64,000 nucleotides of DNA from Mariniflexile fucanivorans (GTDB lineage: Bacteria; Bacteroidota; Bacteroidia; Flavobacteriales; Flavobacteriaceae). Location: contig NZ_SLUP01000001.1 of NCBI RefSeq assembly GCF_004341235.1, positions 248,001-312,000 on the forward strand, in the 5' to 3' direction. Positions 51,639 through 61,741 of the stretch are shown piece by piece (the stretch's first letter is position 1; each line of letters opens with the position of its first letter). The notes under the pieces are model-generated. The model did no database searches, was not told where the DNA came from, and was given only the letters and a program-made list of their open reading frames with translations. A program made the position numbers and the translations under genes.

Positions 51639-54600
51639 ATGCTAGAAAACATAATCAAATTCAGCTTAAAAAACAAGCTAGTTATTCTACTTTTTATAGC
51701 TACTGTGGTTGGCTTTGGAATTTATTCGTTAACTCAAATTCCTATTGGTGCTGTACCAGATATTACCAATAACCAAGTACAAGTTATCACTACATCAAGA
51801 AATTTATCCACTCAAGATGTTGAACAATTTATCACCTATCCTGTGGAATTGGAAATGGCAAACTTGCCTGGAGTTGAAGAAATTCGTTCAGTTTCAAAAT
51901 TTGGATTATCGGTGGTTACTATTGTTTTTGAAGATAAACTTGGCACTTATTTACCTCGACAACTCATTGCTGAAAAAATAAAATCGGCTACCGAAAAGAT
52001 CCCTGAAGGTTTCGGTGCGCCCGAAATGGGACCTATAACTACTGGTTTGGGTGAAATTTACCAATACATTTTAGATGTAAAACCCGAATTTAAAAACCGT
52101 TATTCAGCCACCGAATTACGCACCATCCAAGACTGGATAGTAAAACGCCAGCTTTCTGGAATTCCAGGAGTTGTAGAAGTTAATACCTGGGGTGGCTATT
52201 TAAAACAATATGAAGTTGCCATAAATCCAGAAAAATTAAAAGCTATGAATATTTCCTATATTGAAATATTTAATGCATTAGAAAAAAATAACAGTATTGC
52301 TGGTGGTGGTTACATTGAAAAAACCAACAAAGCTTTTTTTATTCGCGGTGAAGGCTTAGTGACTTCACTTGAAGACATTGAAAACATCGTTCTAAAAAAT
52401 GAAGGTTTACCCATTTACATAAAAGATGTTGCTAAGGTAGGTTTTGGAAGTGCTACCCGTTTTGGAGCCATAACAGGAAATGGCGAAGGCGAAAAAGTAC
52501 TTGGACAAATCATGATGTTAAAGGACGGCAACTCGAAAGAAGTAATCGATGCCGTAAAAGCACGCGTTGCTTCCATCCAAAGTTCTTTACCAGAAGGGGT
52601 TTATATTAATGGTTTTTTAGAACGTAGCGAACTTATTGGGAAAACAACATTTACCGTTGCCGAAAATTTAATTTTAGGCTCACTTATCGTAATTTTTGTC
52701 GTGGTTTTACTGTTAGGAAATTTGCGTTCTGGCTTGGTCGTTGCCTCTGTTATTCCGCTGTGTTTATTATTTGCTATTTCCTTAATGAACGTTTTTGGTA
52801 TTGATGCCAATTTAATGAGTTTGGGCGCTATCGATTTCGGGATTATTATTGACGGCGCCGTAATTATTGTCGAATTCATTGCCTTTCAAATTACGTCCAA
52901 AAGTGCCAAAATTCAAGCCCTTACGCCTGAAAACCAACAAGCATCTATTGATAACATCACGCTGAAAAGTGCTTCAAAAATGATGAATTCAGCCATATTT
53001 GGTCAGCTTATTATTCTTATTGTTTTCATTCCTATTTTATCATTAAGTGGTGTGGAAGGCAAAATGTTTAAACCTATGGCATTAACCTTCAGTTTTGCTT
53101 TAATTGGTGCCATGATTTTTTGCTTAACCTATGTTCCTGTAATTTCATCTATGTTTTTAAAACCTGATAAACAAAGTGATAAAAACATTTCTGTTAAGTT
53201 GATGAAATTCCTAACCAAACTTTATGCACCTTCTATTCATTGGGCTTTGAAAAATAAAAAAATTGTGATTTCGCTTGCAGGTTTGTTATTAGCAGGTAGT
53301 ATTGGACTTTTTAGCACAATGGGTGGTGAATTTGTACCGACTTTGGATGAAGGCGATTTTGTAATTCAACCCGTTTTAAAAACAGGAACTTCACTTGGCA
53401 AAACCATTGAAATTACTACCAAAATTGAAAAAACACTGTTAGATAATTTCCCAGAGGTTGACCAAGTTGTAAGTAGAATTGGTGCTGCAGAAGTACCAAC
53501 AGACCCAATGAGTATGGAAGAAAGTGACGTTATCATCAAACTAAAACCCAAAAGCGAATGGGTTTCTGCGGAAAGCAAAGATGAACTCGCCGATAAATTT
53601 AAAGAAGCACTTTCTATTATTCCTGGTATGGAAATAGAATTTACGCAACCTATTGAAATGCGCTTTAACGAACTTATTACAGGCGTAAGAGCCGATGTTG
53701 CCATTAAAATTTTCGGTGAAGATTTGTCGGTTTTAGCGAATAAAGCCAATGAAATTAAATCGCTTATACAAAATGTGGAAGGCGCATCAGATATTATTAT
53801 TGAAAAAGTAGAAGGTTTGCCACAAATGAGTGTTACCTATAACCGAACTAAAATTGCACGCTATGGTTTGAATATTTCAGACATCAACGCATTGATTTCT
53901 ATGGGTTTTGCGGGTCAAAATGTCGGAACTGTTTTTGAAGGCGAAAAACGTTTTGATATGGTAGCGCGTTTAGATAGCGAACACCGTACGAATATTGAAA
54001 ACCTACAAAATTTATATGTTGACACGCCAAACGGTGTGAAAATTCCATTAAGCGAATTGGCAGAAATAAAATACACCACAGGACCTGCAAAAATTTCAAG
54101 AGACGACACCAAACGACGCATTGTGGTTGGCATAAACGTAAGAAATAGAGATTTACAATCGGTTGTAGATGATGTGAGACACATTATTGAAACCAAAGTA
54201 AAACTTCCCGTAGGTTACAGCATTACGTATGGTGGTCAATTTGAAAACCTGCAAAGTGCCAAAGCCCGATTAATGATAGCCGTTCCCATTGCACTAGTGC
54301 TTATTTTTATTCTGCTGCATTTTGCCTTTGGTTCCATAAGAGAAGCCGCCATGGTATATTCTGCCATACCGCTTTCGGCAGTTGGTGGTGTGTTATTGCT
54401 TTGGATGCGTGGTATGCCGTTTAGTATTTCAGCAGGTGTTGGTTTTATTGCACTTTTTGGTATTGCTGTATTGAATGGTATTGTTTTAATCGAACATTTT
54501 AAAGAATTAAAAGAAGAAGGTGTTAAAAACATTGAAGAACTTATAAAAAGAGGCACAACCGAACGTTTACGTCCTGTTTTATTAACCGCCGCCGCCGCCG

Positions 54601-55952
54601 CATTAGGGTTTTTACCTATGGCCATTTCAACAAATGCAGGAGCCGAAGTACAACGCCCACTAGCAACCGTCGTTATTGGTGGCTTGGTTACCGCAACGGT
54701 TTTAACGCTTATTGTTTTACCAGTTTTATATGCTTGGTTTGAAGAAAAAAAGGAAATTAAAATGAACAAAAAAACAATAGTGCCGATAGTTTTGATTTTA
54801 ATATCGTTAAACATAAACGCACAACAAAAACCTTTAACTGTTGAAGAAACTATTAACCTAGCTATTGAAAACAATGCACATTTAAAAGCATCATCATTAA
54901 AAACAGATGAAACAAAAGCATTCATTGGAAGTGCGTTTACTTTTGATAAAACCTCCGTTTATTATCAATACGACGAAAACAATTTAGCTATCAATGGTTT
55001 GCCGTTAAAGGTTTATGGCGTTTCCCAAGACTTTAAATTCCCGACCGTTTATTTTGCTGAAAAGAAAGTGAACAAAGCAAAATATAACCTTCAAAAATCG
55101 GAATATGCTATACGTTTAGAAAGCTTAAAGCGCGATGTAACATTGGCATATTATCGTTTGAATTATGCAAAAAACAAGGAGCAGACTTACAAATATTTAG
55201 ACAGTTTATTCCAAAATTTTGCAAGTGCTGCCGAACGCCGTTTTGAATTGGGCGAAACCAATTATTTGGAAATGATTAGTGCAAAATCAAAACGTAAACA
55301 GTTAGAAACGAGTTACAAACAATCTAATCAAGAAGTAATTGTTGCTTTGGCACAATTAAAAAAATTGGTGCAAATTGATAGTTTATTTATAGGAAACGAA
55401 CCTTTGAAAAAACTCGAATTGCAAACCATTTCTCTTGAAAACCATGCCGGTCTTTTATATTATGAAGATTCCAAAGCATTATATAAAGCTTTGAATCAAC
55501 AAGAAAAACAATCACTTTTGCCAGATTTGAGTGTGGAATATTTTCAAGGTACAAATTCAACTTTAAACGGAAATGTAAAAGGTTATCAATTCGGAGTTAA
55601 AATCCCATTATTCTTTAGCGGAAATGCTTCGAAAATAAAAGCTTCAAAAATTGCTGAAGACATTGCAGATTCTGAAAAACAGGATTACAAAGTCAAACTA
55701 GTTTCAGAACACCAATCGCTATTAGCCAAGCTTCAACAATACAACGAGTCAATTAATTATTATGAGAATGAAGGGCAAAAGCTTTCAGAAGAAATAATAA
55801 AAACAGCCGAACGCACTTTTAAAGAAGGAGAAATTGATTTTTTTCAATACATACAAAGCATTGAAACTGCCAAAGATATTGAGCTAAGTTACTTAGACCA
55901 TATAAAAGCTTACAACGAAACCATTATAGCTATTAACTATTTACTATTATAA
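51639..55952 (+). CDS. CusA/CzcA-type heavy-metal RND pump fused to a TolC-like outer-membrane factor
   Basis: A 1437-residue protein. Residues about 1-1035 are a complete HME-RND pump (NNQVQVIT, EEIRSVSKFGLSVVTIVFED; helix 4 GAIDFGIIIDGAVIIVE with the proton-relay Asp; FALIGAMIFCLTYVPV). Residues about 1060-1437 are a CusC/TolC-like outer-membrane factor (TVEETINLAIENNAHLKASSL; YRLNYAKNKEQTYKYLDSLF). Between them M1042 NKKTIVPIVLILISLNINA-QQ is a full signal-peptide sequence with an SPase-type site. No stop or frameshift lies between. Metals carried: probably Cu/Ag or Zn/Co/Cd, not distinguishable here. Confidence 0.93.
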   Translation: MLENIIKFSLKNKLVILLFIATVVGFGIYSLTQIPIGAVPDITNNQVQVITTSRNLSTQDVEQFITYPVELEMANLPGVEEIRSVSKFGLSVVTIVFEDKLGTYLPRQLIAEKIKSATEKIPEGFGAPEMGPITTGLGEIYQYILDVKPEFKNRYSATELRTIQDWIVKRQLSGIPGVVEVNTWGGYLKQYEVAINPEKLKAMNISYIEIFNALEKNNSIAGGGYIEKTNKAFFIRGEGLVTSLEDIENIVLKNEGLPIYIKDVAKVGFGSATRFGAITGNGEGEKVLGQIMMLKDGNSKEVIDAVKARVASIQSSLPEGVYINGFLERSELIGKTTFTVAENLILGSLIVIFVVVLLLGNLRSGLVVASVIPLCLLFAISLMNVFGIDANLMSLGAIDFGIIIDGAVIIVEFIAFQITSKSAKIQALTPENQQASIDNITLKSASKMMNSAIFGQLIILIVFIPILSLSGVEGKMFKPMALTFSFALIGAMIFCLTYVPVISSMFLKPDKQSDKNISVKLMKFLTKLYAPSIHWALKNKKIVISLAGLLLAGSIGLFSTMGGEFVPTLDEGDFVIQPVLKTGTSLGKTIEITTKIEKTLLDNFPEVDQVVSRIGAAEVPTDPMSMEESDVIIKLKPKSEWVSAESKDELADKFKEALSIIPGMEIEFTQPIEMRFNELITGVRADVAIKIFGEDLSVLANKANEIKSLIQNVEGASDIIIEKVEGLPQMSVTYNRTKIARYGLNISDINALISMGFAGQNVGTVFEGEKRFDMVARLDSEHRTNIENLQNLYVDTPNGVKIPLSELAEIKYTTGPAKISRDDTKRRIVVGINVRNRDLQSVVDDVRHIIETKVKLPVGYSITYGGQFENLQSAKARLMIAVPIALVLIFILLHFAFGSIREAAMVYSAIPLSAVGGVLLLWMRGMPFSISAGVGFIALFGIAVLNGIVLIEHFKELKEEGVKNIEELIKRGTTERLRPVLLTAAAAALGFLPMAISTNAGAEVQRPLATVVIGGLVTATVLTLIVLPVLYAWFEEKKEIKMNKKTIVPIVLILISLNINAQQKPLTVEETINLAIENNAHLKASSLKTDETKAFIGSAFTFDKTSVYYQYDENNLAINGLPLKVYGVSQDFKFPTVYFAEKKVNKAKYNLQKSEYAIRLESLKRDVTLAYYRLNYAKNKEQTYKYLDSLFQNFASAAERRFELGETNYLEMISAKSKRKQLETSYKQSNQEVIVALAQLKKLVQIDSLFIGNEPLKKLELQTISLENHAGLLYYEDSKALYKALNQQEKQSLLPDLSVEYFQGTNSTLNGNVKGYQFGVKIPLFFSGNASKIKASKIAEDIADSEKQDYKVKLVSEHQSLLAKLQQYNESINYYENEGQKLSEEIIKTAERTFKEGEIDFFQYIQSIETAKDIELSYLDHIKAYNETIIAINYLLL

Positions 55953-55962
55953 ATTTAAAAAA

Positions 55963-57099
55963 ATGAAACATATATATATCCTAGCGTTTTCTCTTGCTTT
56001 AGTGGCTTGTGGAAATTCAGAAAAAAACAAAGAATCGGTTGTTGAAGAAGCCGTAAATTCCAATGACATTGAAATAACCCAGTCTCAATTTACGAGTGAA
56101 AACATGCAACTAGGAACCTTAGAAGAACAGGTTTTTAACGAAGAAATTAAAACCAGTGGCATGATTGATGTGCCACCACATAATAAAGCATCAGTAAGTG
56201 CTTTTATGGGTGGTTATATTACCAAAACACCTTTATTAATTGGCGACAAAGTAAGAAAAGGGCAACTTTTAGTAACACTTGAAAACCCTGAGTTTGTTGA
56301 AATTCAACAGCAGTATTTAGAAGTTTCTGAGCAACTTAATTATTTAAAGTCTGAATACAACCGTCAAAAGACACTTTTTGATGAAAAAATCACTTCAGAA
56401 AAAAACTATTTAAAAGCTGAAGGCACTTATAAAAGCAGTTTGGCGCAATACAATGGTTTGCGAAAAAAATTGAGTATGATGAATATAAGTGCAGCTTCGG
56501 TTGAACAAGGTAAAATTACCTCAACCGTTAATTTATATGCAACTATAGATGGTTTTGTAACAAAGGTGAATGTAAGTAATGGTACGTATGTATCTCCTGC
56601 AGATGTTATTTTGGAAATTGTGGATACCAATCATATTCATTTAGAATTATCGGTTTTTGAAAAAGATATTTTGAAAGTGAATAAAGGGCAAAAAATTCGC
56701 TTTAAAATACCTGAAGCATCCAACGAAACCTTTGAAGCCGAAGTACATTTAGTTGGCACCACCATAGATGAAATCAATAGAAGTGTAAAAGTCCATGCCC
56801 ACATTATTAATGAAGAACAAACTAATTTTATAGTAGGCATGTTTGTAGAAGCCCATATTATTACCAATTCGGCAACAAGTTTCGCCTTACCAAAAGAGGC
56901 TATTTTAGAACTAGAGGATAGTTTTTATGCTTTAATTATAGCTAAAAAAGAAAACAACACTTTCCACTTTAAAAAAATAAAACTCGATTTAGGAGCACAA
57001 AATGAAAATTATGCTACCATTTTAAATGCCGATGCATTAAAAAATAAGGACATTTTAATAAAAGGTGGTTTTATACTACTTAACGAAGGAGGCGAATAA
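55963..57099 (+). CDS. Periplasmic adaptor of the metal RND efflux system (CusB-like)
   Basis: A 378-residue membrane-fusion protein, lipoprotein-like N-terminus (LALVACGNSEK, Cys near residue 16). Barrel-sandwich hybrid and alpha-hairpin (about 80-200; SAFMGGYITKTPLLIGDKVRKGQLLVTLE), beta-barrel (about 210-300) and a membrane-proximal domain. It joins the RND pump to the outer-membrane factor. It starts 10 bp after the pump gene, in the same operon. Confidence 0.92.
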   Translation: MKHIYILAFSLALVACGNSEKNKESVVEEAVNSNDIEITQSQFTSENMQLGTLEEQVFNEEIKTSGMIDVPPHNKASVSAFMGGYITKTPLLIGDKVRKGQLLVTLENPEFVEIQQQYLEVSEQLNYLKSEYNRQKTLFDEKITSEKNYLKAEGTYKSSLAQYNGLRKKLSMMNISAASVEQGKITSTVNLYATIDGFVTKVNVSNGTYVSPADVILEIVDTNHIHLELSVFEKDILKVNKGQKIRFKIPEASNETFEAEVHLVGTTIDEINRSVKVHAHIINEEQTNFIVGMFVEAHIITNSATSFALPKEAILELEDSFYALIIAKKENNTFHFKKIKLDLGAQNENYATILNADALKNKDILIKGGFILLNEGGE

Positions 57100-57114
57100 C
57101 TTTAAATCAAGCTG

Positions 57115-58047
57115 TTAAAGCTGTATCACATCTATTTTTTCGAAAACGCTGATGATCACTTTAACAGCTTCTATATAAAATTCTGGTTGTATGTTTTCGT
57201 AGTCATCGGTTGGTTCGTGGTAATCCTTATGGTCATCAACACCAAAATATAAAAAAGGAATATTTTTATTATGAAAACTAGCATGGTCTGAAGCTTCAGT
57301 CCAATTTTCTTTCCAATTACCTTCATCATGTCCTTTTAAAAATTTTATCTTTTTAGAATATTCATGACCAGAAACTACAGTCTCAAGCGTTTTATTATAC
57401 ACCGTTCCAACAGCAAACAGTTCATTCTTATCACTTCTACTAATCATATCCATATTAAGGTTTACCATGATTTGTTTTAGTGGAATAATGGTATTATTTA
57501 CATAATATTCAGAACCCTTAAGTCCTAATTCTTCCGCATCAAAAGCAGCTAAAATAACCGAGTGCTTAGGTGGATTACTTTTAAAGTATTCAGTAAAACT
57601 AAATAAGGCACTAATACCCGAAGCGTTATCATCGGCTCCATTATAAATTTTACCTTTCTTAATGCCTTCGTGGTCGTAATGAGCACTAATTACAATATAT
57701 TTTTCTGGATATAATGAACCTTTAATGAAGCCTAAAACATTGGTGCCATTATATTTTTTTCCTTCTGAAGTAAAGGAAAAAGTTTGTTCAAAATCCTTAC
57801 CCAATGGCAAAACATTATGTAATTTAAACTGATTAACAATGTACTTTTCAGCTTTAATAGCACCTTCCATTCCTGTTCTTCTTCCTTCAAAAGCATCAGA
57901 CGATAATGTTTTTATATGTTGAAGTAACAAATTTTCATCAAATAAAAACTTCGTATCTGCCTTATCCTGAACAGTTGACTGTGAAAAACATAAAGTCGAA
58001 AATAAGCAAAGAAAGCTTATGTAGATAATTTTTAGGGGCTTCATCAA
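57115..58047 (-). CDS. M28-family zinc peptidase
   Basis: A 310-residue secreted aminopeptidase-like enzyme with a signal peptide (LKIIYISFLCLFSTLCFSQ). Zinc ligands: VISAHYDHEG (about 119-128), GADDNASGISAL (about 137-148), LAAFDAEELGLKGS (about 166-179) and later DHASFHNKNIPFLYFG. The domain order is normal for M28. Releases N-terminal residues in the periplasm or outside; specificity unknown. Confidence 0.9.
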   Translation of the reverse strand: MMKPLKIIYISFLCLFSTLCFSQSTVQDKADTKFLFDENLLLQHIKTLSSDAFEGRRTGMEGAIKAEKYIVNQFKLHNVLPLGKDFEQTFSFTSEGKKYNGTNVLGFIKGSLYPEKYIVISAHYDHEGIKKGKIYNGADDNASGISALFSFTEYFKSNPPKHSVILAAFDAEELGLKGSEYYVNNTIIPLKQIMVNLNMDMISRSDKNELFAVGTVYNKTLETVVSGHEYSKKIKFLKGHDEGNWKENWTEASDHASFHNKNIPFLYFGVDDHKDYHEPTDDYENIQPEFYIEAVKVIISVFEKIDVIQL

Positions 58048-58082
58048 ACAAAATAATTTGGTTAGGTTAAGTAAATCTAAAC

Positions 58083-58110
58083 AAAAAACCCAAGCTAATG
58101 CTTGGGTTTT
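58083..58110 (-). terminator. sdhCAB terminator
   Basis: AAAACCCAAGC-TAAT-GCTTGGGTTTT is a perfect 11-bp stem. On the minus strand it is followed by TTTTGTTT and lies about 26 nt after the sdhB stop. The convergent side also has TTTT. Confidence 0.85.
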
Positions 58111-58135
58111 ATTAAATATCGATGAAAGGAAGTTG

Positions 58136-58879
58136 TTATGACACTGTCGATTTCATTAACTCTCTATTCATACGGGCTATGTTTTCTAAAGAAATGCCTT
58201 TAGGACATTCTATTTCGCAAGCCCCTGTATTCGTACAGTTTCCAAAACCTTCTAAATCCATTTGAGCTACCATGTTACGCACACGGTCTGCAGCTTCAAC
58301 TTGTCCTTGAGGCAGTAAAGCAAATTGTGACACTTTAGCACCAACAAATAACATAGCAGAAGAGTTTTTACATGTAGCAACACAGGCACCGCAACCTATA
58401 CAAGTTGCTGCATCCATAGCTTCATCGGCAGCATGCTTAGAAATTGGAATTGAATTTGCATCTTGTGTATTTCCAGATGTGTTAACAGAAATGTAACCTC
58501 CAGCTTGTTGAATACGCTCGAAAGCCATTCTATCTACAACTAAATCTTTAATTACAGGAAATGCTGCTGCTCTAAACGGTTCAATAGTAATGGTATCGCC
58601 ATCTTTAAACATACGCATGTGCAATTGACATGTTGTTACGCCTCTATCTGGTCCATGAGCTTCACCGTTTATGTACATAGAGCACATACCACAAATACCT
58701 TCACGACAGTCGTGATCGAAGGCTACAGGTTCTTCGCCAGAATTAACTAATTGTTCATTCAAAACATCCATCATTTCAAGAAAAGACATATGTTCTGAAA
58801 TCTCAGTTACTTTATAATCGACCATTTGACCCTTTGATTTTGAGTCTTTCTGTCTCCAAATTTTAAGTGTTAAATTCAT
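58136..58879 (-). CDS. sdhB: Succinate dehydrogenase/fumarate reductase iron-sulfur subunit
   Basis: A 247-residue subunit from the ATG at 58879 ([22 protein letters not shown]); a longer frame from 58918 overlaps sdhA by 28 bp and looks less likely. Cys sets: [12 protein letters not shown] and CQLHM for the [2Fe-2S] cluster (about 59-95), [11 protein letters not shown] (about 147-157) and [15 protein letters not shown] (about 204-218) for [4Fe-4S]/[3Fe-4S]. It passes electrons between flavoprotein and quinone. Confidence 0.95.
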   Translation of the reverse strand: MNLTLKIWRQKDSKSKGQMVDYKVTEISEHMSFLEMMDVLNEQLVNSGEEPVAFDHDCREGICGMCSMYINGEAHGPDRGVTTCQLHMRMFKDGDTITIEPFRAAAFPVIKDLVVDRMAFERIQQAGGYISVNTSGNTQDANSIPISKHAADEAMDAATCIGCGACVATCKNSSAMLFVGAKVSQFALLPQGQVEAADRVRNMVAQMDLEGFGNCTNTGACEIECPKGISLENIARMNRELMKSTVS

Positions 58880-58889
58880 AGTGTCTATC

Positions 58890-60902
58890 TTATTTGTATG
58901 AACGTTGTTTAAGTTCAATATCTTTAAATTCTAATTGTTCTTTATGTAAAACGGCATCTGCAGGCTCTCCTTTATATTCCCAAGCAGAAACAAAAGCAAA
59001 GTCTTTATCGTTACGTTTTGCTTCTCCTTTTTGAGGACCATCTGTTTCAGCTGATTCTTCTCTAAAGTGACCTCCACAAGATTCTTCTCTTACTAAGGCA
59101 TCTTTAGCGAATAATTCACCTAGCTCTAAAAAGTCTGCTACACGACCTGCTTTTTCCAATTCAGGATTCATTTCATTTCCTGAACCTGGTACTTTTACTT
59201 CTTTCCAAAACTCCTCGCGAATGGCTTTAATTTCAGCCATAGCTTCTGTAAGTCCTTTTGCATTACGTGCCATTCCTACTTTATCCCACATAACTTTTCC
59301 AAGTTTTTTATGGAAATAATCAACAGATTTTGTCCCTTTATTATTTAAGAAAAAATTAATTCTATCTGTAACTTCTTTTTCGGCTTCATCAAACTCTGGA
59401 GTATTGGTAGGTATTTTTCCCGTACGAATATCCTTTGATAAATAATCTCCAATAGTATAAGGCAATACAAAATAACCATCGGCCAAACCTTGCATTAACG
59501 CCGAAGCTCCAAGTCTGTTAGCACCGTGGTCAGAGAAATTGGCTTCACCTATACAATATAACCCATCAACCGTAGTCATTAAGTTATAATCTACCCAAAT
59601 ACCACCCATAGTGTAATGTGTTGCAGGGTAAATCATCATAGGTGTTTTGTATGGATTCTCATCTACGATTTTCTCATACATTTGGAATAAGTTTCCGTAT
59701 TTTTCTTCAACAATAGCTTGCCCTAATTCGTATATTTTTTCTTTTGAAGGATTCGTTATATTTTGAATCTTAGCTTGCGTTTTTCCGTAACGGTCAATAG
59801 CAGCAGCAAAATCTAAATAAACAGCTTCACCTGTTGCGTTTACACCAAAACCGGCATCGCAACGTTCCTTAGCTGCTCTCGATGCTACATCACGAGGTAC
59901 TAAATTACCGAATGCAGGGTAACGACGTTCTAAGAAATAATCTCTGTCTTCTTCTGCTATTTCTGTTGGTTTTAATTTACGTTGTTGAATCGCTTTAGCG
60001 TCTTCAATTTTTGCAGGCACCCATATACGTCCGTCATTACGCAACGATTCAGACATCAACGTTAATTTAGACTGATAATCGCCAGAACGCGGAATACACG
60101 TTGGATGAATTTGAGTGAAACAAGGGTTTGCAAAATAAGCCCCTTTTTTATGAATTTTCCATGCTGCAGTGGCGTTACTTCCCATCGCATTTGTAGAAAG
60201 GAAATAAACGTTACCGTAACCTCCAGTTGCAATTACAACCGCATGTGCCGAATGACGTTCAATTTCACCAGTAATTAAATTACGAGCGATAATACCTCTT
60301 GCTTTACCATCAATTTTAACAACATCAAGCATTTCGTGGCGGTTGAACATTTCAATTTTACCACGAGCAATTTGACGGTTCATTGCAGAATAACATCCTA
60401 AAAGTAATTGTTGCCCCGTTTGGCCTTTAGCGTAAAAAGTTCTTGAAACCAATACACCACCAAACGAACGGTTATCTAACAATCCGCCATAATCGCGAGC
60501 AAAAGGAACACCTTGAGCCACACATTGGTCGATAATATTTGCAGAAACCTCTGCTAAACGATACACGTTAGCTTCACGAGAGCGGTAATCGCCTCCTTTT
60601 ACTGTATCATAGAATAAGCGGTAAGTTGAATCACCATCGCCCATATAGTTTTTTGCTGCATTAATACCACCTTGAGCCGCAATAGAATGCGCTCGACGTG
60701 GTGAATCTTGGTAAGCAAAAGCTTTAACATTATAGCCTAACTCTGCCAACGTTGCAGCTGCAGAACCTCCTGCTAAACCTGTTCCTACAACAATAACATC
60801 AATATGACGCTTGTTTGCTGGATTTACTAAATCTATATGATTTTTATAATCTGTCCATTTATTTTGAATTGGACCGTGTGGTACTTTTGAATCTAATGCC
60901 AT
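58890..60902 (-). CDS. sdhA: Succinate dehydrogenase/fumarate reductase flavoprotein subunit
   Basis: A 670-residue FAD subunit. The ADP-binding fold [19 protein letters not shown] (about 37-55), [21 protein letters not shown] (about 72-92; His carrying FAD), [11 protein letters not shown] (about 254-264) and [17 protein letters not shown]. The long form with insertions, as in the B-type enzymes of Bacteroidota. Ten bp downstream of sdhC. Confidence 0.97.
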   Translation of the reverse strand: MALDSKVPHGPIQNKWTDYKNHIDLVNPANKRHIDVIVVGTGLAGGSAAATLAELGYNVKAFAYQDSPRRAHSIAAQGGINAAKNYMGDGDSTYRLFYDTVKGGDYRSREANVYRLAEVSANIIDQCVAQGVPFARDYGGLLDNRSFGGVLVSRTFYAKGQTGQQLLLGCYSAMNRQIARGKIEMFNRHEMLDVVKIDGKARGIIARNLITGEIERHSAHAVVIATGGYGNVYFLSTNAMGSNATAAWKIHKKGAYFANPCFTQIHPTCIPRSGDYQSKLTLMSESLRNDGRIWVPAKIEDAKAIQQRKLKPTEIAEEDRDYFLERRYPAFGNLVPRDVASRAAKERCDAGFGVNATGEAVYLDFAAAIDRYGKTQAKIQNITNPSKEKIYELGQAIVEEKYGNLFQMYEKIVDENPYKTPMMIYPATHYTMGGIWVDYNLMTTVDGLYCIGEANFSDHGANRLGASALMQGLADGYFVLPYTIGDYLSKDIRTGKIPTNTPEFDEAEKEVTDRINFFLNNKGTKSVDYFHKKLGKVMWDKVGMARNAKGLTEAMAEIKAIREEFWKEVKVPGSGNEMNPELEKAGRVADFLELGELFAKDALVREESCGGHFREESAETDGPQKGEAKRNDKDFAFVSAWEYKGEPADAVLHKEQLEFKDIELKQRSYK

Positions 60903-60912
60903 ATATCTAAGA

Positions 60913-61575
60913 TTAATGGTGACTGAAATGATGGTAAAGTGCTATAACTATAAACCCTAATGGAATTATAATGGAATAAGCTTTACCAAAAGTTTGTAAT
61001 GTTTTCTGTCTTATGGTTGATGCACCTAAAGATTGGAATGAAGAAGCAAACCCGTGGGCTAAGTGTAAACCTAATAAAATGAAGGCTATCACATAAGCTG
61101 CCACTCGCCATACCGGAATAAACTTTTCCTGCAATTCATGGAAATAGCGTGTTGGATCTTCAGGGTTCACAGCGATGTACTTGTAATTTAGTTCTGGAAA
61201 CCAGAAGTCTATAAAGTGCAACACTAAGAATGCTAAAATCACTAATCCGCTGTAAACCATATTTCTACTCATCCAAGTAGAATTTGCAGCACCATTATTT
61301 TTTGCATAGGCAACACCTTTTGCTTTTTTATTTCTCAGTTCTAAAACAAATCCCATAATAAAGTGAAATACAACACCAAAAATTAAAACAGGTTGCAATG
61401 CAAATTGTACCAAAGGATTGGTTCCCATAAAATGGGACATTTCATTAAATACATCGGCACTAAATAGTGATGTGATATTTACTGCTAAATGTATAATTAA
61501 GAAAAACATGAGAAAAAAAGCTGAAAGCGCCATAGCTACTTTTCTTCCAATTGAAGATTTAAAAAATCCGCTCAT
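60913..61575 (-). CDS. sdhC: Succinate dehydrogenase cytochrome b subunit
   Basis: A 220-residue membrane subunit with five helices (about 8-33, 53-76, 103-124, 150-172, 195-217). Conserved His residues ([37 protein letters not shown]) would bind two hemes in a single-subunit anchor (B-type). Start [21 protein letters not shown]. It is first in the sdhCAB operon. Confidence 0.95.
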   Translation of the reverse strand: MSGFFKSSIGRKVAMALSAFFLMFFLIIHLAVNITSLFSADVFNEMSHFMGTNPLVQFALQPVLIFGVVFHFIMGFVLELRNKKAKGVAYAKNNGAANSTWMSRNMVYSGLVILAFLVLHFIDFWFPELNYKYIAVNPEDPTRYFHELQEKFIPVWRVAAYVIAFILLGLHLAHGFASSFQSLGASTIRQKTLQTFGKAYSIIIPLGFIVIALYHHFSHH

Positions 61576-61600
61576 TATTATGTATTTATTTATTTGTGTG

Positions 61601-61631
61601 CAAAGATAACATAGGTTAAAGTTTTAATCAA
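61601..61631 (-). promoter_or_regulatory. sdhCAB promoter
   Basis: On the minus strand TTG (61631-61629), 20 bp and TATCTTTG (61608-61601) match the Bacteroidota consensus. The sdhC ATG is 25 nt downstream. Confidence 0.65.
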
Positions 61632-61689
61632 CTAACATATGTCATGTTTTTGTTATTTAGAATGGTTTTAAAGAAATTTAACAAAAACA

Positions 61690-61720
61690 AAAAGGTGTTT
61701 TTTTTCAGAAACACCTTTTC
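61690..61720 (-). terminator. Terminator of the metzincin gene
   Basis: AAAAGGTGTTT and AAACACCTTTT form a perfect 11-bp stem. It follows the metzincin stop by about 20 nt and is followed by TTGTTTTTGTT on the minus strand. Confidence 0.75.
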
Positions 61721-61741
61721 TAAATTTATTTTTAAAACAAT

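Noticed and set aside
58880-58918. Upstream start of sdhB ([10 protein letters not shown]…)
   Set aside because: It overlaps sdhA, and the internal [10 protein letters not shown] start gives the normal N-terminus and a 10-bp gap.
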